From Massilia sp. CF038 (lineage in GTDB: Bacteria; Pseudomonadota; Gammaproteobacteria; Burkholderiales; Burkholderiaceae_D), in the NCBI RefSeq assembly GCF_900129765.1, contig NZ_FQWU01000002.1:744001-808000 (forward strand): a stretch of DNA of 64,000 bases. The letters are read 5' to 3'. The notes under the pieces were generated by a model that searched no databases, was not told the origin of the DNA, and saw only the letters and a program-made list of their open reading frames with translations. Positions 25,458-33,454 of this stretch are shown here, piece after piece. Numbering within the stretch: the stretch's first letter is position 1; each line of letters begins with the position of its first letter. The position numbers and the translations under genes were made by a program.

Positions 25458-26468
25458 ATGAAGCACGTGAACACATTGACCCGCACCGCAGCCTGCGTTG
25501 CAGTGTTTGTCCTGCTCGCCTCCTGCGCAAAAAAAGAAGAGGCCCCAGCGAGCCACATGGCCGAAGACCGCGCAGCAGCGGCGCCCGTCATGAGCATGGC
25601 GCCGCCACCACCGCCAGAGGCCGAAGCCAAAACAGCCGGTGTCGACAACGCCGTTACCAGCGCCAGCGCGCAGCAGCAAATGGGCTCCAGCGCGGCCACC
25701 TATACCGATAGCGAACGCAAGTTCATCCGCACTGCCGGCGCCCGCTTCCTGGTTAAGGATGTCTACGTCGCCGCCCTCAACATCGAAGACACGGTGGCCG
25801 CTCACGGCGGCTTCGTCGTCAAAAACGACATTGAATCGCAGACCGTCAACGCGCAGCAGCATCCTGTCGGTAACGGCAAGCTCAATGTCCTGCGCGCTTA
25901 CACTGTGGAAGGCAAGCTGGTCGTCCGCGTGCCCAGCGCCAAGACCCAGGAATTTTTGCGCGCCATTGCCAGCCACATCGCCTTCCTCGACAAACGCAAT
26001 TTTTCCGCGCACGACGCCCAGTTCGACCTTCTGCGCCAGCAGCTGGAAATGATTCGCAACCAGGAATCCCAGGGCGAACTGGGTGAGGCGGTCAAGGACG
26101 GCGGCAAGCTGGCCCACAAGACCGAAGCGATCGTCGCACGCAATGCGGTCAAGGCCGAGCGCGATGGTGCCTTGCTCGCGAAAAAAGAATTTGAAGACAA
26201 AGTCGCCTTCAGCACAATTGACCTGAACTTGTATCAGAACACGAAAGTGTTGCAGACCGAGGAAACCGATGTACGGCGCGTCTTCCACGATGCCGGCCCG
26301 GGTTTCTTCAGCCGCCTCGGCGACAATCTGCGCAGCGGCTGGGAAGGCTTGCAAGAATTTGCCCTGTGGCTGGCCGGGATCTGGCCGGTGGTACTCATTG
26401 GCGGCGCGATCGCCGCGGCCATCTGGCGTCTGCGCGGCAAGCGCAGGAAACTGCACAAGCCGGACTGA
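25458..26468 (+). CDS. DUF4349 lipoprotein
   Basis: 336 residues. The lipoprotein signal ends LLASC (Cys23). The DUF4349 region (about 85-300) shows IRTAGARFLVKDVYVAALNIEDTVAAHGGFV, VVRVPSAKTQEFLRAIA and VAFSTIDLNLYQ around a coiled coil. A C-terminal membrane helix (about 300-320; WLAGIWPVVLIGGAIAAAIW) and basic tail follow. Having both a lipid anchor and a C-terminal membrane helix suggests that it bridges or sits in the inner membrane. The function of DUF4349 is unknown. AAGGA precedes the ATG at 25458. Confidence 0.85.
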   Translation: MKHVNTLTRTAACVAVFVLLASCAKKEEAPASHMAEDRAAAAPVMSMAPPPPPEAEAKTAGVDNAVTSASAQQQMGSSAATYTDSERKFIRTAGARFLVKDVYVAALNIEDTVAAHGGFVVKNDIESQTVNAQQHPVGNGKLNVLRAYTVEGKLVVRVPSAKTQEFLRAIASHIAFLDKRNFSAHDAQFDLLRQQLEMIRNQESQGELGEAVKDGGKLAHKTEAIVARNAVKAERDGALLAKKEFEDKVAFSTIDLNLYQNTKVLQTEETDVRRVFHDAGPGFFSRLGDNLRSGWEGLQEFALWLAGIWPVVLIGGAIAAAIWRLRGKRRKLHKPD

Positions 26469-26523
26469 TACGTATAAGGGTGAGTTCTGGCATCATGGGC
26501 ACACCGACGTTCTCGGAGTCTGC

Positions 26524-28047
26524 ATGCACCCAGCACTTACCCGCCTGCTTCCTGTCCTGCTGATGTTGGCAGGCTGCGCCAGCGCGCCGCCACCCGTGAC
26601 AGCGTTCCGCGAGGCCGATACGCTCGCCATTCTGAACCGCGTTACCTGGGGCGTGAATGACAGCACCCTGCGCCAGGCCAGCAGCGTCGGCATCAACCGC
26701 TACCTGCAGACCCAGTTGCGCCCGCCCCCGGCCCAGTTGCCGCCGGCCGTGACGGCACAGCTGGCAGCCATGACGATCAGCCAGCAATCGTTGCAGGAGA
26801 TCGTGCAGGCGATGGACCAGCGCCGCAAGGACTTCAAGGCGCAAGCCGACGACGACACCAAAAAAATGGCGCAGCAAGCCTACCAGCGTGAACTGAGCCG
26901 CCTGGCACAGGAAGCGGCCAGCCGCTCGCTGCTGCGTGCGCTGTATTCACCCAACCAGCTGGAGGAACAGATGACCTGGTTCTGGCTGAACCATTTCAGC
27001 GTCCATCAAGGTAAAAACAACCTGCGCGCCATGGTGGGCGACTATGAAGAGCGCGCCATTCGTCCTCACGCTTTGGGCAAATTCCGCGACCTGCTGGCCG
27101 CCACCATGCGCCATCCGGCCATGCTGCAATACCTCGACAATGACCAGAACGCCCAGGGCCGCATCAACGAAAACTACGCGCGCGAACTAATGGAGCTGCA
27201 CACGCTGGGCGTGGACGGCGGCTACAGCCAGCGCGACGTGCAGGAACTGGCGCGCGTGCTGACGGGGCTGGGCGTGGCGAAATCGGCCACCCCACCCAAA
27301 CTGCGGCGCGAGCTGCAATCGCAGTATCTGCGTCAGGGCCTGTTCGAGTTCAATCCTGCGCGCCACGATTACGGCGACAAGACATTGCTGGGTGCAGCGA
27401 TTCGCGCCACAGGTCTGGCCGAAGCGGACGAAGCGATCGATCGCCTGAGCCGCCACCCTGCCACGGCGCGTTTCATCAGCCGCAAACTGGCGACCTTCTT
27501 TGTGGCCGACGAACCGCCGCCGGCACTGGTGGAAGACATGGCGCAGGCATTTGCGCGCAGCGACGGCGACATCGCCACCACGCTTGAAACCATGTTTGCC
27601 GCGCCCGCGTTTGCCGCCTCGCTGGGCAGCAAATTCAAAGACCCGCAGCACTACGCACTGTCGGCCGTGCGCCTGGCCTGGGATACGACCCCAGTGCGCA
27701 ACACAGCGCCGCTGCTGTCCTGGCTGAACCGCATGGGCCAGCCGCTGTACGGGCGCCAGACACCGGACGGCTACCAGATGACGCAGGCAGCGTGGGCCAG
27801 CTCGGGCCAGATGACCACCCGCTTCGACATTGCCCGGACCATCGGTGGCGGCAACGCGGGGCTGTTCAAGGCAGACGGCGCGCCCGCCCAGCCCAAGCCC
27901 GGCTATCCCGCACTGGCCGAGCGCCAGACGGTCAAGGCCCTGCAAGCCGCGCTGGCGGCAGGCACCCGGCAGGCACTGCAGCAAGCAGCCACGCCGCAAG
28001 AGTGGAACAGCTACCTGCTATCCGCCCCCGAAATGATGTACCGATAA
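26524..28047 (+). CDS. DUF1800 lipoprotein
   Basis: 507 residues. The lipoprotein signal ends LAGCAS (Cys18). The DUF1800 pattern is clear: AILNRVTWGVNDSTLRQASSVGINRYLQTQL, QLEEQMTWFWLNHFSVHQGK, MLQYLDNDQNAQGRINENYARELMELHTLGVDGGY and the late LGSKFKDPQHYALSAVRLAW. DUF1800 proteins are nearly always followed by DUF1501, as here, 12 bases downstream. The pair is thought to be exported; its activity is unknown. CGGAG precedes the ATG. Confidence 0.9.
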   Translation: MHPALTRLLPVLLMLAGCASAPPPVTAFREADTLAILNRVTWGVNDSTLRQASSVGINRYLQTQLRPPPAQLPPAVTAQLAAMTISQQSLQEIVQAMDQRRKDFKAQADDDTKKMAQQAYQRELSRLAQEAASRSLLRALYSPNQLEEQMTWFWLNHFSVHQGKNNLRAMVGDYEERAIRPHALGKFRDLLAATMRHPAMLQYLDNDQNAQGRINENYARELMELHTLGVDGGYSQRDVQELARVLTGLGVAKSATPPKLRRELQSQYLRQGLFEFNPARHDYGDKTLLGAAIRATGLAEADEAIDRLSRHPATARFISRKLATFFVADEPPPALVEDMAQAFARSDGDIATTLETMFAAPAFAASLGSKFKDPQHYALSAVRLAWDTTPVRNTAPLLSWLNRMGQPLYGRQTPDGYQMTQAAWASSGQMTTRFDIARTIGGGNAGLFKADGAPAQPKPGYPALAERQTVKALQAALAAGTRQALQQAATPQEWNSYLLSAPEMMYR

Positions 28048-28059
28048 GCGAGGCACAGC

Positions 28060-29178
28060 ATGCAGCGTCGAACCTTCCTTCACGCGCTGGCAGCGGCGCC
28101 GCTAGCCACCACCGGCGGACAATTGTGGGCCGCGCCAGCGTCGGGCAGCCGTCTGCTGGTGGTGTTCCTGCGCGGCGCCTACGACGCGGCCAGCTTGCTG
28201 GTGCCCGTTTCGCTGGCCGCCCTTTCGCTGGACAGCAACTGGGGGCTGCATCCCGCCCTGCGCGACAATATCCATCCGCTCTACCAGAACGGGCAAGTCG
28301 CTTTCATCCCCTACGCTGGCACCGACGACACATCGCGCAGCCACTTCGAAACGCAGGACACGATTGAACTCGGTCAGCCGCTGGGCGGCAGCCGTAACTA
28401 CCGTTCCGGTTTCATGAACCGGCTGGCCGCCACGCTGGGCGGCAGCGCCCTCTCCTTCACCGAACAGCTGCCACTGATCATGCAGGGCCAGCTGGCCATT
28501 CCCAATACCAGCTTGCGCGCCCCGGCCAAGTCGGCACTGGATCAGCGCCACAGCGAGGCGATTGCCGCCATGTACAGGGGAACGCCGCTGGCCACACCCG
28601 TCAACGAAGGCTTCAATGTGCGCGCCGAAGTCATGCGCGACATGGCGGGCGAAATGGAAGCGGCAAGCCGCGGCGCCATTCCCGCCAAGGGCTTCGAGCG
28701 CGAAGCACGCCGCATCGCGCGGCTGATGCGCGACAAATACCATCTGGGCTTTGTGGACGTGGGCGGCTGGGACACCCACGTCGGCCAGGGTGGCAGCAGC
28801 GGCTACCTGGCTGACAGGCTGGGCGAACTGGGGCGTGGCCTGGCCGCCTTTGCGCAGGAAATGGAAAGCGACTGGGACAAGACCGTGGTGCTGGTGGTCA
28901 GTGAATTTGGCCGCACATTCCGCGAAAACGGCAACCGTGGCACCGACCACGGGCACGGCTCGGTCTACTGGGCCATGGGTGGCGCGGTCAATGGCGGCAT
29001 CGCCGGCGAACAGCAGATCATGAGCGCCAAAAACCTGTTCCAGAATCGCGACATGCCGGTGCTGAACGAGTATCGGGCCGTATTTGGCGGTCTGTTCGAA
29101 CGCATGTACGGTTTGAACGCCAGCCAGCTCGATACCGTGTTCGCCGGTGCAAAGGCGCGCGATATCGGCCTGGTCTGA
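28060..29178 (+). CDS. DUF1501 protein with Tat signal
   Basis: 372 residues. The start MQRRTFLHALAAAPLATTG is a twin-arginine signal, so it is exported folded. The body follows DUF1501, an alkaline-phosphatase-superfamily relative: LVVFLRGAYDAASLL, GTDDTSRSHFETQDTIE, FVDVGGWDTHVGQG, VSEFGRTFRENGNRGTDHGHGS and MPVLNEYRAVFGG. The conserved Asp/His residues in WDTH and TDHGH suggest a metal site. It is the second gene of the DUF1800/DUF1501 unit. Confidence 0.9.
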   Translation: MQRRTFLHALAAAPLATTGGQLWAAPASGSRLLVVFLRGAYDAASLLVPVSLAALSLDSNWGLHPALRDNIHPLYQNGQVAFIPYAGTDDTSRSHFETQDTIELGQPLGGSRNYRSGFMNRLAATLGGSALSFTEQLPLIMQGQLAIPNTSLRAPAKSALDQRHSEAIAAMYRGTPLATPVNEGFNVRAEVMRDMAGEMEAASRGAIPAKGFEREARRIARLMRDKYHLGFVDVGGWDTHVGQGGSSGYLADRLGELGRGLAAFAQEMESDWDKTVVLVVSEFGRTFRENGNRGTDHGHGSVYWAMGGAVNGGIAGEQQIMSAKNLFQNRDMPVLNEYRAVFGGLFERMYGLNASQLDTVFAGAKARDIGLV

Positions 29179-29185
29179 CTCGCGC

Positions 29186-29743
29186 TCAACGGGCCGGTTT
29201 GCTGTCCTTCGGGTGGCTAGTCGCGTTCTGTTTCGGCGCCGGCTCGATCCGGATCCGGCCCAGCATGGGCGGCGGCTGGGGCACCTGCACATCTCCCATC
29301 AGCAGCACCGGCTGCGCCGGCAAGAGCTTGACCTCCACCGGTGCTGTCTGGGCAGGGGGCGGTGGCGCGCCCATCATCATCGAGGGCGCTGGCGGCGCTT
29401 CGGTCGCATTGCAAGCGGCAGCGGACAGGGCCAGCGCAGCGGCGCCCGCCATGGCCGGCAGCGTGGTCCAGCTTGAGCGCGTATTCGTTAAAGGCGCACC
29501 GCAGTCACTGGTCATGACGGTGCCGTCGGCGCGCCGGTAAAAGCGGACGCACAGCGCGCCGTCGAGATTATCGGCCAACAAAGCGGCAGCATCGGCTTCC
29601 GGCATGGCCGACAGGTTGAATACATTCTTGTTGCACGCGCCGCAGTGGCGCACGCGCTCGTTACCTTGCATTGCCTCCCACGAGGCCGTGCAAGGCGAGG
29701 CGATGTGAATGCGGTGCAGGGCGATGACCTTGGCGTTTTTCAT
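29186..29743 (-). CDS. Cys-motif membrane protein of unknown function
   Basis: 185 residues. The N-terminal domain (about 10-80) carries a conserved pattern that I know from scattered bacteria: CTASWEAMQGNERVRHCGACNKNVFNLSAM, then LCVRFYRRADGTVMTSDC, with four to five Cys that may bind metal. A membrane helix (about 95-110; MAGAAALALSAAAC) follows, and a Pro-rich tail ends the protein. Function unknown. There is no signal peptide, so the Cys domain is probably cytoplasmic and the tail periplasmic. The ATG at 29743 lacks a strong ribosome binding site. Confidence 0.7.
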   Translation of the reverse strand: MKNAKVIALHRIHIASPCTASWEAMQGNERVRHCGACNKNVFNLSAMPEADAAALLADNLDGALCVRFYRRADGTVMTSDCGAPLTNTRSSWTTLPAMAGAAALALSAAACNATEAPPAPSMMMGAPPPPAQTAPVEVKLLPAQPVLLMGDVQVPQPPPMLGRIRIEPAPKQNATSHPKDSKPAR

Positions 29744-29864
29744 GAGAGTGTCCGTTTTCCATGTAGAGGCAGCGGGCGGAAAATCCGGCGCCGATGGATA
29801 GTGAAACGGACGGGGGCGAAAAACGGGGTTAGGCTGGCAGAATAGTGAATCGAATATTTTTAAA

Positions 29865-29937
29865 CATCGTCCTCGCGAAGGCGGGGACCCATTCCACGTG
29901 AGATATGGCATGGGTCCCCGCCTTCGCGAGGACGATG
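29865..29937. repeat. Long perfect inverted repeat with 27-bp arms
   Basis: Positions 29865-29891 are the exact reverse complement of 29911-29937, with a 19-base spacer. The right arm recurs with two mismatches at 197-225. It lies between two minus-strand genes, starting 12 bases after the stop of the DUF2628 gene. It has the look of a REP/BIME-like or MITE-like extragenic palindrome; it may also stop transcription, though the run after it is only TTTAAAAATATT. Confidence 0.85.
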
Positions 29938-29948
29938 TGTCTCGGCGC

Positions 29949-30407
29949 TTACTTGAGCAATTCCCTGAGCCAGTCCCCATCCGGCTCGCGCAGCACCATC
30001 TTGCGGTAATAATCCGTATTCGCCTGCCTGGCAAAATAAATCCCCGGCACGATATACAGCGCATTGCTCAGAATGCCCAGCCCGAAACCCTTCAACAAGA
30101 CGGCCGCGATCAGCATCAGCAGCAGTGAAAGGCCCACCATCAAGGCCCCCTTCTGCACCATCTTCAAATACAGGTAATACCCAGGCCAGAACACCAGCGC
30201 CCACCCATTCCACCGCACCATGCGCTGCTGCCAGGTATCCAGATCATGCAGGCTGGGCAAACTGGCTCCGCCCGCCCTGTCAATCAGCATGAACCTGGCT
30301 TTCCATGCCGTCGAAACAGGCAAGGCCATGATGTGACTTTCACGCGAAGGCCCGTCGGAGTCGAACAAACCCGGCGGCGGCGCCGCACGCAGATCAAATT
30401 TAGGCAT
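29949..30407 (-). CDS. DUF2628 family membrane protein
   Basis: 152 residues. A cytoplasmic N-terminus precedes WNGWALVFWPGYYLYLKMVQKGAL and a hydrophobic helix pair (about 88-125; GLSLLLMLIAAVLLKGFGLGILSNALYIVPGIYFARQANTDYY), the usual DUF2628 arrangement. Function unknown. Its ATG follows the stop of the upstream gene by two bases, so the two are translated together. Confidence 0.78.
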   Translation of the reverse strand: MPKFDLRAAPPPGLFDSDGPSRESHIMALPVSTAWKARFMLIDRAGGASLPSLHDLDTWQQRMVRWNGWALVFWPGYYLYLKMVQKGALMVGLSLLLMLIAAVLLKGFGLGILSNALYIVPGIYFARQANTDYYRKMVLREPDGDWLRELLK

Positions 30408-30409
30408 CG

Positions 30410-31621
30410 TTAATTGAGCTGGAAAGAATTGATGTAGGCATCGATCTGGGCTGCCGACTGTTCCCCGTTGGGCGCCGTCACCGCAATCATGCACAGTTTG
30501 CTACCGATGAAGACGAAGCGGGCAGCGCGTTCGCCGCCACCTGCAAGCCGCACGCGCACATCGCGCCCGGTCGCGCCGCGCAAGCCAATTGGCGTGGCAC
30601 GGATCATGGTGCCGTCGGTACCAATAATCAGGTTCTGGACGGCGTCCATTTCTGCCGTGCGATCTTGCGCCGGGGTGTTCATGAAATCGGTCGACTCCAT
30701 CGTGTACAGCAGGCCGCCAGCCTCGAGTTTGTACTGATTGGTGCGGGTATCACCGAGCCGGCTGACCTGGTCCGGCGAAAGCTCGACTTCTTCAGCCATG
30801 CCCGGAATATTGACGGTAAAACTGTTATCGAGGGGCGTGAAAGGCACCGAAGCCTGGGCCGTCGGGGTACCGGATGCGTACACCGCTGCCGTTTGCGAGC
30901 TGGGTACGGGCTTGGCCGCGGCCAATGCGGGCATGGCTTCCTTCAGCGGCGCGGGTACATCGCTGCTTTGCCCCATGCTGATCCACACGGCCACACAGGC
31001 CACCATGGCCAGCGTGCCCAAGCCGATTGCGGCTGGCTTGAAATACGGCGACTGCGTCAGTGTGCCGCCCTCCGGCGCAACGTACGCCGCCGGTGCAGGC
31101 GACGCGGCCGATGCTGGTGCGGCTGCCGGCGCTGGCGCCGGTCCACTTACACTTTCCACACGCTGCGTCGGCTCGGCACCAATGCGCAGCACCGGCATCG
31201 GCGCTGCCGGCGCGGCAGCAGCCAGACGCTGGCGGATCTCGATGCGCTCCTTGGTCATCTTGATGCCGCTGCGCAGCCACTCGACCCGCTTTTTCGAAAT
31301 GAGGAACGGACTATCGTTCAGCAATACTTCGATCGCGCCATTGTCTTCGATCCGGCACACAATGTCGGTGCCCGACAAGGTGATGATGCCATCGCCCAGA
31401 TCCGGGTCCAGCCGCTCGCGCAATTCGGAAATGCGCAGTGTGGCCGCACCTTTGGCGCCGCGGTCCATGTGCAGCCAGAAGTTTTTGGGGTCGTCGTCCG
31501 GCGAACGCAGGAAGGCCACAAAAAACTTGGTTTTGATAAACATCTTCCAGGCAGGTCCCATCGTGCCCTCGGCCTTGGCAGCCGTGGCAACGTCGCCCCA
31601 CTCTGTTACTACTTCATCCAT
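30410..31621 (-). CDS. Hypothetical single-pass membrane protein
   Basis: 403 residues. The N-terminal domain (about 1-140) has WKMFIKTKFFVAFLRSPDDDPKNFWLHM, vaguely like SseB-type proteins. An Ala/Pro-rich linker and a single membrane helix (about 205-225; GLGTLAMVACVAVWISM) come next, then an extracytoplasmic C-terminal domain (about 270-403) ending MIAVTAPNGEQSAAQIDAYINSFQLN. I do not recognise the family. It is the first gene of an operon with the DUF2628 protein. The ATG at 31621 is the most likely start; an upstream in-frame ATG gives 21 more residues. Confidence 0.65.
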   Translation of the reverse strand: MDEVVTEWGDVATAAKAEGTMGPAWKMFIKTKFFVAFLRSPDDDPKNFWLHMDRGAKGAATLRISELRERLDPDLGDGIITLSGTDIVCRIEDNGAIEVLLNDSPFLISKKRVEWLRSGIKMTKERIEIRQRLAAAAPAAPMPVLRIGAEPTQRVESVSGPAPAPAAAPASAASPAPAAYVAPEGGTLTQSPYFKPAAIGLGTLAMVACVAVWISMGQSSDVPAPLKEAMPALAAAKPVPSSQTAAVYASGTPTAQASVPFTPLDNSFTVNIPGMAEEVELSPDQVSRLGDTRTNQYKLEAGGLLYTMESTDFMNTPAQDRTAEMDAVQNLIIGTDGTMIRATPIGLRGATGRDVRVRLAGGGERAARFVFIGSKLCMIAVTAPNGEQSAAQIDAYINSFQLN

Positions 31622-31713
31622 ATCGTTATGTCTTTTCCAATTGCCTGCTGATACTTGCTCGCGGGACATTATCAGCTTACACAAAAGTGCGCATTCCCGC
31701 GATGGAAAGGACG

Positions 31714-31740
31714 AAAAAAAGCCCCACAGTGTGGGGCTTT
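31714..31740 (-). terminator. Terminator of the M23 peptidase gene (copy 1)
   Basis: Stem GCCCCAC (31721-31727) with 31731-31737, extended by A-T pairs, loop AGT. On the minus strand it is followed by seven Ts (complement of 31714-31720). Confidence 0.9.
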
Positions 31741-31763
31741 CGGGTCAAACCATGCTGAACAAC

Positions 31764-32819
31764 TTATTTGCGCCAGATTGCCGAACGGTAGGAACCGCAG
31801 TACCACCATTTGTAGACCGAGTAACCTTGTGCGCCGTAAGTCGCCGTTTTGAGTGCCATGTCGGCGGCCGTCATGCCGTGGTTGGCTACCCATGCGCCCT
31901 TGCTTGGCACCCAGGTCGTGTTGTAGTTCTGGCCGTTGTCGGTGCAGGGAATGTTTTCTGGCATTTCACCGGAATCGACGAAGTGGTTGAACCAGCCTTG
32001 ATAGCGCTCGTCCGGAATGTTGTTCACGGTCCAGTAAGCAGTCGAGTGCGGAGCCCACACCAGGATCGGTCCAGTCGGCAAAGGCTTGCCAGCGACCATT
32101 TTCCATGGACCGACAGGCGATGCCGATGCGTTAGCAAACGAGGTGGTCGAACCATGGCTGAACGGCATATCGTACGCCGCGCCATCCTTGGCCATGTGCA
32201 CGTGCAAGTGCGGCCCGGTGGAATTGCCGCTGTTGCCAGCCAGGCCCAGGTACTGGCCGGCCGTAATGCGCACCCCGTTGCTCACTGCCGCTTCCGGCGC
32301 GATCCAGCCGCTCGAACTTGGGGTCGTGAACTTGGTCGCATTGTGCGGGCAAATGCTGGAAGAAATACTGCCCGGGATCATGTGAGCATGCATCGCATAC
32401 ACGCCATCATCGGAACGGATCCACACGTGGTTGCCGCCCACGCCGATGTAGAAGTTGAGCACGTCTGCATCCTTGGTGCCGGCCTTGGCATTGTCCGGTG
32501 CGTTGCGCCAGCAGCCGACCACGGTGCCGCTGACCATGGCGTAGACCTTGCGGCCGTAAATCAAGTGGTTCGAATTAACAGTCGGGTCGGCGCCGTCGGA
32601 GACCAGGCCATCCCAGCTGTTGCCGCCGGTAGGACGCACCGCGCCGATATCGCGGCCCAGCGCTTGCAGGTAGCCGCCGCCGTGGTTGCCCGTCTGGTAG
32701 CGGTAGTTCAGATTCAAGTCGTCACTGCGCAAAGGGAATTCGGCAGCGCCAGCCGATACGGACAGCATTGCTATGCCGGCGAGGACAACCGAGCGAAGCG
32801 AGTTGGATACAAAAGCCAT
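31764..32819 (-). CDS. M23-type secreted peptidase (copy 1)
   Basis: 351 residues. A signal peptide ends SAGAA. The M23 core is seen in KVYAMVSGTVVGCW, GVYAMHAHMIPGS and GQYLGLAGNSGNSTGPHLHVHM (H204, H206, H208). The first zinc ligands are not at the usual HxxxD position; instead H46 and D57 (H-x10-D-I-G-A-V-R) are conserved with the paralogue at 59017-60069 and may take that role, as in LasA where the two are also far apart. A Cys-rich C-terminal part ends AIWRK. It probably cuts peptidoglycan or Gly-rich proteins outside the cell. It has its own terminator. Confidence 0.85.
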   Translation of the reverse strand: MAFVSNSLRSVVLAGIAMLSVSAGAAEFPLRSDDLNLNYRYQTGNHGGGYLQALGRDIGAVRPTGGNSWDGLVSDGADPTVNSNHLIYGRKVYAMVSGTVVGCWRNAPDNAKAGTKDADVLNFYIGVGGNHVWIRSDDGVYAMHAHMIPGSISSSICPHNATKFTTPSSSGWIAPEAAVSNGVRITAGQYLGLAGNSGNSTGPHLHVHMAKDGAAYDMPFSHGSTTSFANASASPVGPWKMVAGKPLPTGPILVWAPHSTAYWTVNNIPDERYQGWFNHFVDSGEMPENIPCTDNGQNYNTTWVPSKGAWVANHGMTAADMALKTATYGAQGYSVYKWWYCGSYRSAIWRK

Positions 32820-33282
32820 GATAAGAGTCTCTTTCAGAGTAATTGGTTAGAGGCATTGTTTTATTGCCTGAATGTTTTTTCGTAACGTCTCAGTTGAGAA
32901 CTGGAAGCAAACCGATGAAGTGACGACAAGGAGAAGTTTTACACAATTATAAAAATGCTATCACCCTCAATTTTAGGGGAGTGGATTTACACGGCTACCA
33001 TGCCGCAATAAATAGTGACGGCGGTTATCTTTTTTTGGCTGAAAAAGAGCCTGTTTTCATAGTCAGTGTCGGGAACACGCCGGGCAGGACCTGTCAAATG
33101 TAATTACACATGGAAATTAAAAATAGTTGTTAATGTGACATTCAGTGGTCGTGTCAAATCCACATCGTTTTGATGGCGACGAAATCTAACATTGTTAAAT
33201 TCTGGATAGGTGCGTGGACGCACCGAGCAGGCGCGGCGCAGGCGCTATCGTGGCAAATCACACCACCGACAGGAGAAATACG
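32820..33282. other. AT-rich intergenic region without a gene
   Basis: About 460 bases, clearly richer in A/T than its neighbours around 32930-33205. It must contain the promoter of the M23 gene (leftwards) and of the small protein gene (rightwards). A 7-bp hairpin (GGTGCGT/ACGCACC, 33209-33224) lies in the leader of the small gene. I see no convincing sigma-70 boxes and no ORF beyond very short ones. Confidence 0.6.
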
Positions 33283-33387
33283 ATGAGAAAGATGATCATG
33301 ATGGCGCTGGCTGGATTCGTCTGGCGTCAAATCCAGACTCGCATGAACAAGCGCGCTGCCACCCGCACGCCGCTTCGTCAGCACTAA
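33283..33387 (+). CDS. 34-residue basic small protein
   Basis: Reads MRKMIMMALAGFVWRQIQTR, then 14 basic residues-rich positions ending RQH. It has an excellent AGGAG 7 bases before the ATG. The first half is hydrophobic and could insert in a membrane; the tail has six Arg/Lys. A hairpin (33418-33440) ends the unit. Small proteins with this opening may be conserved in related genomes, but I cannot check. Confidence 0.55.
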   Translation: MRKMIMMALAGFVWRQIQTRMNKRAATRTPLRQH

Positions 33388-33417
33388 TCGGTGCAAACGA
33401 CGCCTGCTGCGCCAACA

Positions 33418-33440
33418 GCCACCCGGCCTGGCCGGGTGGC
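33418..33440. terminator. Hairpin between convergent genes
   Basis: A perfect 11-bp inverted repeat GCCACCCGGCC / GGCCGGGTGGC with one central base, but no T-run on either side. It separates the small protein gene from the HAF/PKD gene and may serve both. Confidence 0.6.
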
Positions 33441-33454
33441 TTACTGCCTTCGCC

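Noticed and set aside
31764-32819. Considered calling the M23 proteins inactive because the HxxxD motif is missing.
   Set aside because: H46 and D57 are conserved in both paralogues at a LasA-like distance, so an intact site is possible.
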